Shown here in pieces: positions 45,549 to 52,981 of a stretch of DNA of 52,981 bases (its first letter is position 1; each line of letters begins with the position of its first letter). Source of the DNA: Stutzerimonas nosocomialis (lineage in GTDB: Bacteria; Pseudomonadota; Gammaproteobacteria; Pseudomonadales; Pseudomonadaceae). Location of the stretch: positions 1 through 52,981 of the forward strand of contig NZ_QLAE01000035.1 in the NCBI RefSeq assembly GCF_005876855.1, in the 5' to 3' direction. The notes under the pieces were generated by a model, which saw nothing but the letters and a program-made list of their open reading frames with translations, made no database searches and was not told the origin of the DNA. The translations under genes were made by a program, and so were the position numbers.

Positions 45549-46781
45549 TCAGCCTTGGTTCGGAAACACCAGCCAGCCCGCCAATCCCGCCGCGAGGATC
45601 ACGACGACGACGTTGAGCTTGTTCTTCCAGGCATAAAGGAATGCCAAGCCTGCGGCGAAGATTGACATGCCCATCGTCAGCGATGGCACACGTTCAGCCG
45701 TGACCTGCGCCAGGTCGAGGGTGGTTGCGCCGATCAGGCCGACTACGCCGGCCGCGACGCCGTCCAGGAACGCGTGCAGCCGTTTGTTCTCCACGACCGC
45801 CTCCAGCCGGTCGTAGAAAATCAGCGAGAACGCAAAGGCCGGAAGAAAGACACCCACCGTCATGGCCACCGCCCCGATCGGCCCCCCTGCCACATAGCCG
45901 ACGAACGTGGCGAAGATGATGAGGGGTGCCGGCAGCACACCGGACAGTGCCAGGCCGTCCAGGAACTGCCCATCCGTCATCCACCCGCGCCCGACGGCGT
46001 CGTTGCGAACGAACGGGATCGCCGTGTAGGCGCCGCCGAAGGTGAGCAAGCCGGCCTTCAGGCCCGAGGCGAAGATGAGCAGCACCGATGCCTGGCCTTG
46101 AACGACCGTTTCCACCAGCTTCGCCGCCGGCGCAGCCCACAAAGCCACGGCCGCGGCCAGCGCCACCGCCCCCAGTGTCACCAGCAGCGCCAAGACTCGA
46201 TGCTTCAGCACGAGCAGGGCGTACACCAGGCCGCTCGCCGGCAGGGTGATCCAGAAGTCGACACGAGCCATGGCGGCCAGCGCGCAAACGATGGCAATGG
46301 CCCACAACCAGCGATCGAGCAGGATGTGCTCGCCGATGCGGTGCACGGCGCGCACGATCAGGGCGATCACGGCCGCCTGCACGCCAAGGAACGCCGCGCC
46401 CAGCGAGGTGCCCACGAATTCGATCTGGAAGTACAGCCAGGACAGCGCGAACATCAGCAAGAATCCGGGAAGCATGAACCCGAGTCCCGCCAGTACGCCC
46501 CCAAGCCGCCCCTTCGCTCGGATGCCCAAATGAACGCATATTTCGTGCGCTTCGGGTCCGGGCAGCACCTGCATCACCGCAAGCAGCTTGTTGAAGCGTC
46601 TGCTGGAGATCCAGCGTTCCTCGTCCACGAGCTCGCGGCGCAACATGCCGATCTGAGCCACAGGCCCGCCCCATGCGAGCAAGCCGAACTTGAGGAAGCG
46701 CGCGAAGAGCTGCAGGTAGCTCATCGCTGGAGGGACGGCTTCAGTCGTGGCAGCGGTCTGAGGTCTGGTCGGGGCGTTCAC
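45549..46781 (-). CDS. chrA: Chromate transporter ChrA
   Basis: A 410-residue CHR-family exporter that pumps chromate out of the cytoplasm. Both halves carry the CHR signature: KFGLLAWGGPVAQIGMLRRE with VLPGPEAHEICVHLG in the N-terminal half, and LLTFGGAYTAIPFVRNDAV with SGVLPAPLIIFATFVGY in the second. About 10 to 12 helices are predicted. The start codon is GTG at 46781, overlapping the chrB stop by four bases (GTGA), so translation is coupled to the regulator. Confidence 0.95.
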   Translation of the reverse strand: MNAPTRPQTAATTEAVPPAMSYLQLFARFLKFGLLAWGGPVAQIGMLRRELVDEERWISSRRFNKLLAVMQVLPGPEAHEICVHLGIRAKGRLGGVLAGLGFMLPGFLLMFALSWLYFQIEFVGTSLGAAFLGVQAAVIALIVRAVHRIGEHILLDRWLWAIAIVCALAAMARVDFWITLPASGLVYALLVLKHRVLALLVTLGAVALAAAVALWAAPAAKLVETVVQGQASVLLIFASGLKAGLLTFGGAYTAIPFVRNDAVGRGWMTDGQFLDGLALSGVLPAPLIIFATFVGYVAGGPIGAVAMTVGVFLPAFAFSLIFYDRLEAVVENKRLHAFLDGVAAGVVGLIGATTLDLAQVTAERVPSLTMGMSIFAAGLAFLYAWKNKLNVVVVILAAGLAGWLVFPNQG

Positions 46782-47722
46782 GTTGCTTTGTCCTCGTAAC
46801 TCTTGAGTAGCCAGTCAAAGACTTCACACGCGCGGGTAAGCAGCGCGTCGTCGTCGGGTTCGGATGCGCGCAGGCCGGCGAGCAGCGCTTCGATGCCCAG
46901 CGCTTCCGCGACCGGGAGTCCCCCCACGTCCAGGCAATGCACGAGCTCGCCCAGACGTACCAGTGCAGGGGCGGAATCAAGTCCGAAACTCGCCAGCAGC
47001 GTCTCGAAGGTGACCTTGGTGCCGACGTGGCTGAACGCCGCTCCGTCGAAATCGAAGCCGAGCCAATCAGCTTTGCAGTCGGAGGGGCTCGCCAGCCAGA
47101 CGATGCGAGCGCTCGGGTCGATGAACCGGCGGATCAGCCAGGCACTGGCCAGCCGATCCACCCACGGGCGCGCCCGCGTGGCCCAGGTGCGGCCCTGATA
47201 GTCGGAGCGGCCCAGCCGCGGAACATCCGCCTCCCGGGCGGTCGGCTCGTCGGGAGACAGGCGGCGGGTGATCGCGTCGCGCAGGTCGTCGAGCAGCTTC
47301 AAGGTCTGGCGCTGCGCCTCGCCAGGGAAGAAGTCGATGCGCGCCACCTGCTCGAAGCGGCGCACGAGCGCCTGGAGCTTGCGTGCGGCGGCTGCGCCAT
47401 CCAGGGATGTCAGGCTCCGTCCGAGCTCCTTGATCTCCTCGGCGATGCCGGCGTACTCCTCGCCACGGTCGAACAGGGCGCGCAGTGCAGCCTCCTGGGC
47501 TTCGTCACACCCCGACAGACGATAGACCTCGCCGCTGCCTCCGGCCTCCGCCGCCTGCGCCGCCACTTCGTCCAGCGCTGCGGCGTTGTCGGCCGTGTCG
47601 GGCAGCAGATAGACCCCATCACGCAGCGTTGCGCAGCCCAGCGCCTTGACGGAGCGCCAGGCGCGCATGCGGCCGGTCGATGCCTTGGTGGGCAGGCTGA
47701 TGAATAGGGCAAGAAAGCTCAA
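46778..47722 (-). CDS. chrB: Chromate-sensing regulator ChrB
   Basis: A 314-residue protein; in chromate transposons ChrB senses chromate and controls the operon. The N-terminal domain (LFISLPTKASTGRMRAWRSV and LRDGVYLLPD) is typical, and the C-terminal domain is shared with the 154-residue downstream protein. The start is TTG at 47722, chosen because AAGGAG lies seven bases upstream and the family N-terminus begins here; no ATG fits. First gene of the operon. Confidence 0.9.
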   Translation of the reverse strand: MSFLALFISLPTKASTGRMRAWRSVKALGCATLRDGVYLLPDTADNAAALDEVAAQAAEAGGSGEVYRLSGCDEAQEAALRALFDRGEEYAGIAEEIKELGRSLTSLDGAAAARKLQALVRRFEQVARIDFFPGEAQRQTLKLLDDLRDAITRRLSPDEPTAREADVPRLGRSDYQGRTWATRARPWVDRLASAWLIRRFIDPSARIVWLASPSDCKADWLGFDFDGAAFSHVGTKVTFETLLASFGLDSAPALVRLGELVHCLDVGGLPVAEALGIEALLAGLRASEPDDDALLTRACEVFDWLLKSYEDKAT

Positions 47723-47744
47723 GCACGGGCTCCTTCGTCAACAA

Positions 47745-47833
47745 GGAATAGCGAATGTAATAGACTCTACATCACGTTATAGTTAAAACTCAATTTGTGC
47801 TGAAGCGTCAATTTAAGGCATACCCTAACTGGA
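47745..47833 (-). promoter_or_regulatory. chrB promoter and possible operator
   Basis: On the minus strand TATAAC follows TTCAGC at 17 bases, a plausible promoter in this A/T-rich gap. Between it and the gene is ATGTA-(8)-TACAT, an inverted repeat at about 47754-47771 that could bind ChrB. Neither is proven. Confidence 0.45.
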
Positions 47834-47961
47834 TGTCATTTTCAGAAGACGACTGCACCAGTTGATTGGGCGTAATGGCTGTTGTGCAGCCAGCTCCTGA
47901 CAGTTCAATATCAGAAGTGATCTGCACCAATCTCGACTATGCTCAATACTCGTGTGCACCA
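47834..47961 (+). repeat. Tn402-type terminal repeat with TniA-binding repeats
   Basis: The 25-base outer repeat starts TGTCATTTTCAGAAGACGAC (47834) and ends at 47858. Related blocks ending in TGCACCA recur at about 47841-47861, 47909-47930 and 47949-47961, the first two sharing TCAGAAG. They match the IRt end found next to tniA in class 1 integrons. They are expected TniA binding sites. Confidence 0.85.
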
Positions 47962-47974
47962 AAGCGAGGTGAGC

Positions 47975-49654
47975 ATGGCGACGGACACCCCACGGATTCC
48001 AGAACAAGGCGTGGCCACTCTGCCTGATGAGGCTTGGGAGCGTGCGCGCCGTCGTGCGGAGATCATCAGTCCGTTGGCGCAGTCGGAGACGGTCGGGCAC
48101 GAAGCGGCCGATATGGCGGCTCAGGCGCTGGGCTTGTCTCGGCGCCAGGTATACGTTCTGATCCGGCGTGCCCGGCAAGGCAGCGGCCTCGTGACGGATC
48201 TGGTGCCCGGCCAGTCCGGTGGAGGTAAAGGTAAGGGGCGCTTGCCGGAACCGGTCGAGCGCGTCATCCACGAGCTACTGCAAAAGCGGTTCCTGACCAA
48301 GCAGAAGCGCAGCCTAGCGGCCTTTCACCGCGAAGTCACTCAGGTGTGCAAGGCTCAAAAACTGCGAGTGCCGGCGCGCAATACCGTGGCCTTACGGATC
48401 GCTAGCCTTGACCCGCGCAAGGTCATCCGCCGGCGGGAAGGCCAGGATGCCGCTCGTGACCTACAAGGTGTGGGCGGCGAGCCTCCTGCCGTGACCGCGC
48501 CGCTGGAGCAGGTGCAGATAGACCATACGGTCATCGACCTGATCGTGGTCGATGACCGCGACCGGCAACCTATTGGCCGCCCGTACCTGACCCTCGCCAT
48601 CGACGTGTTCACCCGCTGCGTGCTCGGCATGGTCGTCACGCTGGAAGCGCCGTCTGCCGTTTCGGTTGGCCTGTGCCTCGTGCATGTCGCCTGCGACAAG
48701 CGCCCTTGGCTGGAAGGACTGAACGTGGAAATGGATTGGCAGATGAGCGGCAAGCCCTTGCTGCTCTACCTAGACAACGCGGCCGAGTTCAAGAGCGAGG
48801 CCCTGCGCCGGGGTTGCGAGCAGCATGGCATCCGGCTGGACTATCGCCCGCTGGGACAGCCGCACTATGGCGGCATCGTGGAACGGATCATCGGCACGGC
48901 GATGCAGATGATTCACGACGAACTGCCGGGAACGACCTTCTCCAACCCTGACCAGCGCGGCGACTACGATTCCGAAAACAAGGCCGCCCTGACGCTGCGC
49001 GAGCTAGAGCGCTGGCTCACATTGGCGGTCGGCACCTACCACGGTTCGGTGCACAACGGCCTGCTCCAACCGCCGGCCGCGCGCTGGGCCGAGGCCGTGG
49101 CGCGTGTCGGCGTACCGGCCGTCGTCACACGCGCTACTTCGTTCCTGGTCGATTTTCTGCCGATCCTCCGGCGCACGCTGACCCGCACCGGCTTTGTCAT
49201 CGACCACATCCACTACTACGCCGATGCGCTCAAGCCGTGGATTGCGCGGCGTGAACGCTGGCCGTCCTTTCTGATCCGGCGCGATCCGCGCGACATCAGC
49301 CGTATCTGGGTCCTGGAACCGGAGGGACAGCATTACCTGGAAATTCCCTACCGTACCTTGTCGCATCCGGCTGTCACCCTCTGGGAACAACGGCAGGCGC
49401 TGGCGAAACTGCGGCAGCAAGGGCGCGAACAGGTGGATGAGTCGGCGCTGTTCCGCATGATCGGCCAGATGCGTGAGATTGTGACCAGCGCGCAGAAGGC
49501 CACACGCAAGGCGCGGCGTGACGCGGATCGCCGCCAGCACCTCAAGACATCAGCTCGGCCGGACAAGCCCGTTCCGCCGGATACGGATATTGCCGACCCG
49601 CAGGCAGACAACTTGCCACCCGCCAAACCGTTCGACCAGATTGAGGAGTGGTAG
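47975..49654 (+). CDS. tniA: Transposase TniA (Tn402/Tn5053 family)
   Basis: A 559-residue DDE transposase of the Mu/Tn7-TnsB type. The catalytic triad is in EQVQIDHTVIDL (Asp), LYLDNAAEFKS (Asp) and HYGGIVERIIG (Glu). N-terminal helix-turn-helix domains (AAQALGLSRRQVYVLIRRAR) bind the terminal repeats. The ATG at 47975 follows AGGTGAG and gives the family length; an ATG 12 codons earlier overlaps the repeat region. It appears intact and should act with TniB and TniQ. Confidence 0.95.
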   Translation: MATDTPRIPEQGVATLPDEAWERARRRAEIISPLAQSETVGHEAADMAAQALGLSRRQVYVLIRRARQGSGLVTDLVPGQSGGGKGKGRLPEPVERVIHELLQKRFLTKQKRSLAAFHREVTQVCKAQKLRVPARNTVALRIASLDPRKVIRRREGQDAARDLQGVGGEPPAVTAPLEQVQIDHTVIDLIVVDDRDRQPIGRPYLTLAIDVFTRCVLGMVVTLEAPSAVSVGLCLVHVACDKRPWLEGLNVEMDWQMSGKPLLLYLDNAAEFKSEALRRGCEQHGIRLDYRPLGQPHYGGIVERIIGTAMQMIHDELPGTTFSNPDQRGDYDSENKAALTLRELERWLTLAVGTYHGSVHNGLLQPPAARWAEAVARVGVPAVVTRATSFLVDFLPILRRTLTRTGFVIDHIHYYADALKPWIARRERWPSFLIRRDPRDISRIWVLEPEGQHYLEIPYRTLSHPAVTLWEQRQALAKLRQQGREQVDESALFRMIGQMREIVTSAQKATRKARRDADRRQHLKTSARPDKPVPPDTDIADPQADNLPPAKPFDQIEEW

Positions 49655-49656
49655 CC

Positions 49657-50514
49657 GTGGACGAATATCCCATCATCGACCTGTCCCACCTGCTGCCGGC
49701 GGCCCAGGGCTTGGCCCGTCTTCCGGCGGACGAGCGCATCCAGCGCCTTCGCGCCGACCGCTGGATCGGCTATCCGCGCGCAGTCGAGGCGCTGAACCGG
49801 CTGGAAGCCCTTTATGCGTGGCCAAACAAGCAACGCATGCCCAACCTGCTGCTGGTTGGCCCGACCAACAATGGCAAGTCGATGATCGTCGAGAAGTTCC
49901 GCCGCACCCACCCGGCCAGCTCCGACGCCGACCAGGAGCACATCCCGGTGTTGGTCGTGCAGATGCCGTCCGAGCCGTCCGTGATCCGCTTCTACGTCGC
50001 GCTGCTCGCCGCGATGGGCGCGCCGCTGCGCCCACGCCCACGGTTGCCGGAAATGGAGCAACTGGCTCTGGCACTGCTGCGCAAGGTCGGCGTGCGCATG
50101 CTGGTGATCGACGAGCTGCACAACGTGCTGGCCGGCAACAGCGTCAACCGCCGGGAATTCCTCAACCTGCTGCGCTTCCTCGGCAACGAACTGCGCATCC
50201 CGTTGGTTGGGGTAGGCACGCGCGACGCCTACCTAGCCATCCGCTCCGATGACCAGTTGGAAAATCGCTTCGAGCCGATGATGCTGCCGGTATGGGAGGC
50301 CAACGACGATTGCTGCTCACTGCTGGCCAGCTTCGCCGCTTCGCTCCCGCTGCGCCGGCCTTCCCCAATTGCCACGCTGGACATGGCTCGCTACCTGCTC
50401 ACACGCAGCGAGGGCACCATAGGGGAACTGGCGCACTTGCTGATGGCGGCGGCCATCGTCGCCGTGGAGAGCGGCGAGGAAGCGATCAACCATCGCACAC
50501 TCAGCATGGCCTGT
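49657..50514 (+). pseudogene. tniB: Transposition ATPase TniB, 3' end cut off by IS21
   Basis: An AAA+ ATPase that helps TniA choose targets. Walker A is GPTNNGKS and Walker B is LVIDELHN. The start is GTG 49657, with GAGGAG at 49643-49648; it begins 2 bases after the tniA stop. The native sequence runs to 50511; then the insertion sequence supplies a Cys codon and the stop TGA. About 286 residues remain of the roughly 302 usual, so the last 17 or so are lost. Activity is doubtful. Confidence 0.88.
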
Positions 50515-50627
50515 TGAGTTGCATCTAAAATTGACCCACTTAGGGTAAAGATTTGCGTCGAAATTTGACCCACGTATGACACTGTTTCCCGTCTGGATAT
50601 GGCGGGAGAAATCAAGGAGTGATAAAC

Positions 50628-52142
50628 GTGGCGATATTGAGCGCAATTCGACGCTGGCATTTTCGCGATGGTGCGTCGATTCGGGAAATAGCCCGACGAA
50701 GCGGCCTGTCCAGGAACACCGTTCGCAAGTATTTGCAAAGCAAGGTGGTTGAACCGCAGTACCCAGCGCGAGACAGCGTTGGCAAGTTAAGTCCTTTTGA
50801 GCCCAAGTTAAGGCAGTGGCTCTCCACCGAGCACAAAAAGACAAAGAAGCTGCGCAGAAACCTGCGCAGCATGTACCGGGATTTGGTCGCTTTGGGCTTT
50901 ACCGGGTCTTATGACCGAGTGTGTGCCTTTGCCCGACAGTGGAAAGATTCCGAACAGTTCAAGGCGCAAACCTCGGGCAAGGGTTGTTTCATCCCCTTGC
51001 GCTTTGCTTGTGGCGAAGCCTTCCAATTCGATTGGAGTGAGGACTTTGCCCGCATAGCGGGCAAACAGGTCAAACTTCAGATTGCCCAGTTTAAGTTGGC
51101 CCACAGCCGGGCCTTTGTGCTTCGGGCTTACTACCAGCAAAAACATGAAATGCTGTTTGATGCCCACTGGCATGCCTTTCAAATCTTCGGTGGCATTCCC
51201 AAGCGCGGCATCTACGACAACATGAAGACCGCTGTGGATTCGGTGGGGCGTGGCAAAGAGCGCAGGGTCAATCAGCGGTTCACTGCCATGGTCAGCCACT
51301 ACCTGTTTGATGCGCAGTTCTGTAATCCAGCATCGGGTTGGGAGAAAGGCCAGATTGAGAAGAACGTGCAGGATTCCCGCCAACGCCTGTGGCAAGGGGC
51401 ACCAGACTTTCAAAGCCTTGCTGATTTGAATGTGTGGCTTGAGCATCGCTGCAAAGCGCTGTGGTCTGAGCTGCGCCACCCCGAATTGGACCAAACCGTG
51501 CAAGAGGCCTTTGCCGATGAACAAGGCGAGTTGATGGCGCTACCCAATGCCTTTGATGCATTCGTGGAGCAAACCAAGCGAGTCACTTCAACCTGCCTTG
51601 TTCACCACGAGGGCAATCGCTACAGCGTTCCTGCCAGTTACGCCAACAGGGCCATCAGCCTTCGGATTTATGCAGACAAGCTGGTGATGGCTGCCGAAGG
51701 CCAACACATTGCCGAGCATCCAAGATTGTTTGGCAGTGGCCACGCTCGGCGTGGCCACACACAATACGACTGGCACCATTACTTGTCTGTGCTTCAGAAG
51801 AAACCTGGGGCGTTGCGCAATGGTGCGCCATTTGCTGAATTGCCACCCGCGTTCAAGAAGCTTCAATCCATCTTGCTGCAACGCCCCGGCGGTGACCGTG
51901 ACATGGTGGAAATTCTGGCCCTTGTATTGCACCACGATGAAGGTGCGGTACTCAGTGCTGTGGAATTGGCATTGGAGTGTGGCAAGCCATCGAAGGAGCA
52001 TGTGCTTAATCTGTTGGGACGTTTGACCGAAGAACCTCCACCCAAACCGATTCCAATTCCCAAGGGGTTAAGGCTGACATTGGAACCACAGGCCAACGTG
52101 AACCGCTATGACAGTTTAAGGAGAGCCCATGATGCAGCATGA
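50628..52142 (+). CDS. istA: IS21-family transposase IstA
   Basis: A 504-residue DDE transposase. An N-terminal helix-turn-helix ([20 protein letters not shown]) precedes the catalytic core with Asp in FQFDWSED, Asp in [10 protein letters not shown] and Glu in [11 protein letters not shown]. The start GTG at 50628 is chosen for the AAGGAG eight bases earlier; another GTG at 50619 lies inside that ribosome site. The 3' end overlaps istB by 14 bases. Confidence 0.93.
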   Translation: MAILSAIRRWHFRDGASIREIARRSGLSRNTVRKYLQSKVVEPQYPARDSVGKLSPFEPKLRQWLSTEHKKTKKLRRNLRSMYRDLVALGFTGSYDRVCAFARQWKDSEQFKAQTSGKGCFIPLRFACGEAFQFDWSEDFARIAGKQVKLQIAQFKLAHSRAFVLRAYYQQKHEMLFDAHWHAFQIFGGIPKRGIYDNMKTAVDSVGRGKERRVNQRFTAMVSHYLFDAQFCNPASGWEKGQIEKNVQDSRQRLWQGAPDFQSLADLNVWLEHRCKALWSELRHPELDQTVQEAFADEQGELMALPNAFDAFVEQTKRVTSTCLVHHEGNRYSVPASYANRAISLRIYADKLVMAAEGQHIAEHPRLFGSGHARRGHTQYDWHHYLSVLQKKPGALRNGAPFAELPPAFKKLQSILLQRPGGDRDMVEILALVLHHDEGAVLSAVELALECGKPSKEHVLNLLGRLTEEPPPKPIPIPKGLRLTLEPQANVNRYDSLRRAHDAA

Positions 52143-52914
52143 AGGCCATGTGAGAATCCTCAAATCCTTGAAACTCTTTGGCATGGCACACGCCATTGAG
52201 GAGTTGGGCAATCAGAATTCACCAGCATTTAATCAAGCCTTGCCCATGCTGGACAGCTTGATTAAAGCTGAAGTGGCAGAGCGTGAAGTACGTTCGGTGA
52301 ACTATCAATTGCGGGTGGCCAAGTTCCCCGTGTATCGGGACTTGGTGGGCTTTGACTTCAGTCAAAGCCTGGTTAATGAGGCCACGGTCAAACAATTGCA
52401 CCGGTGCGACTTCATGGAACAAGCCCAGAACGTGGTGCTGATTGGTGGGCCAGGCACAGGCAAGACTCACCTGGCCACAGCCATTGGTACACAAGCAGTG
52501 ATGCACTTGAACCGACGGGTGCGTTTCTTCTCCACCGTGGATTTGGTCAATGCACTGGAGCAAGAGAAATCATCTGGGCGTCAGGGACAAATCGCAAACC
52601 GTCTGTTGTATGCCGATTTGGTGATTCTGGATGAGCTGGGATATTTGCCTTTTAGCCAAACCGGTGGGGCACTGCTGTTTCACCTGCTCTCAAAGCTGTA
52701 CGAAAAAACCAGCGTGATACTGACCACCAACTTGAGCTTCTCGGAATGGAGCCGAGTGTTTGGCGATGAAAAGATGACAACAGCGTTGTTGGACCGACTA
52801 ACCCACCACTGCCACATCCTGGAAACCGGCAATGAAAGTTACCGCTTCAAACACAGTTCAACTCAGAATAAGCAGGAGGAAAAACAGACCCGCAAACTGA
52901 AAATCGAGACATAA
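52129..52914 (+). CDS. istB: IS21-family helper ATPase IstB
   Basis: A 261-residue DnaC-like AAA+ ATPase that prepares target DNA for IstA. Walker A is [11 protein letters not shown] (about residue 106) and Walker B is [13 protein letters not shown]. The start ATGATG at 52129 lies in the end of istA after AAGGAGAG, so the two are translationally coupled. A basic tail ([13 protein letters not shown]) ends the protein. Codon use is less GC-rich than in the host genes. Confidence 0.93.
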   Translation: MMQHEGHVRILKSLKLFGMAHAIEELGNQNSPAFNQALPMLDSLIKAEVAEREVRSVNYQLRVAKFPVYRDLVGFDFSQSLVNEATVKQLHRCDFMEQAQNVVLIGGPGTGKTHLATAIGTQAVMHLNRRVRFFSTVDLVNALEQEKSSGRQGQIANRLLYADLVILDELGYLPFSQTGGALLFHLLSKLYEKTSVILTTNLSFSEWSRVFGDEKMTTALLDRLTHHCHILETGNESYRFKHSSTQNKQEEKQTRKLKIET

Positions 52915-52981
52915 TTCTGACAACAAGGGGTGGGTCAAAATTCAATGCAAATCCCGGGTCAAATTTGGGTGCAAATCAACA

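Larger units (their letters stand above)
43148..47833. mobile_element. Chromate-resistance transposon segment (Tn3 family, partial)
   Basis: The segment between the lone 38-base repeat and the Tn402-type repeat contains five chromate-related genes on the minus strand and no transposase. Chromate operons with the order chrB, chrA, chrC inside Tn3-family transposons are known (for example TnOtChr of Ochrobactrum). The missing tnpA/tnpR and right repeat suggest that the original transposon was broken when the Tn402-like module arrived, or that they lie outside the window. Confidence 0.6.
47834..52981. mobile_element. Tn402/Tn5053-type transposition module (partial)
   Basis: It begins with the terminal repeat at 47834, continues with tniA and tniB, and is interrupted by an IS21 element. 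tniQ and tniR, which normally follow, are beyond the window. No integron integrase or mercury genes are seen. The module inserted just upstream of the chromate promoter. Confidence 0.82.
50512..52981 (+). mobile_element. IS21-family insertion sequence
   Basis: A 2470-base element. The left end reads TGTTGAGTTGCATC and the right end is the complement of TGTTGATTTGCACCC, with further GTCAAA/TTTGACCC repeats inside both ends, as in IS21 members with multiple terminal repeats. It carries istA and istB and appears complete. The last base of the window is its right end, so the target duplication cannot be checked. Confidence 0.92.

Overview
The window is a piece of a GC-rich gammaproteobacterial genome, most likely a Pseudomonas of the stutzeri type (Stutzerimonas). 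This is inferred from the katB-ankB pair, the RadA, GlyA, EttA, Fpr, RlmG and TrmA set, the HscC chaperone with its own J-protein, and a TtgABC/TbtABM-like RND pump. No rRNA, tRNA or CRISPR array was recognised.

Left part (about 1-28,080) is ordinary chromosome after a cut-off IS481-type transposase end. It holds periplasmic catalase KatB with ankyrin protein AnkB, an EAL protein, a YdcH-like small protein, a CopD-like membrane protein, RadA, a PilZ protein, GlyA, and a large PAS-GGDEF-EAL protein. Next come EttA, gluconokinase, ferredoxin-NADP reductase, RlmG, an MFS transporter, HscC with a membrane J-domain partner, a three-subunit molybdenum aldehyde oxidoreductase (PaoABC type, without a Tat signal), a purine permease, TrmA, a DUF4345 protein and a DUF411 protein.

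From about 28,140 the window is accessory DNA built of stacked mobile elements. First is a tightly overlapping three-gene cassette (28226-33005) of two large tyrosine recombinases and a small protein, matching the gamma-mobile-trio order gmtY-gmtZ-gmtX. Next is a complete RND efflux operon (membrane fusion protein, pump, outer-membrane lipoprotein) with a divergent TetR regulator; a 48-bp near-perfect palindrome lies between them. Then comes an IS5-family element whose transposase is split by a group II intron carrying its own reverse transcriptase/maturase; the right end of the IS appears lost.

A lone 38-bp terminal repeat of the Tn501/Tn1696 kind (43148-43185) opens a chromate-resistance operon read leftwards: chrB, chrA, a superoxide dismutase (chrC), a second ChrB-domain protein and an MFS transporter. 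Immediately beyond the chrB promoter starts a Tn402/Tn5053-type transposition module (terminal repeat, tniA, tniB). tniB has lost its 3' end to an IS21-family element (istA, istB) that runs exactly to the last base of the window.

Together the right half reads as layered acquisition of efflux and metal-resistance functions. The trio next to an RND pump and the intron-in-IS nesting are the most notable structures. All family assignments were made by reading translated sequence and recalling family motifs; no database search was run.
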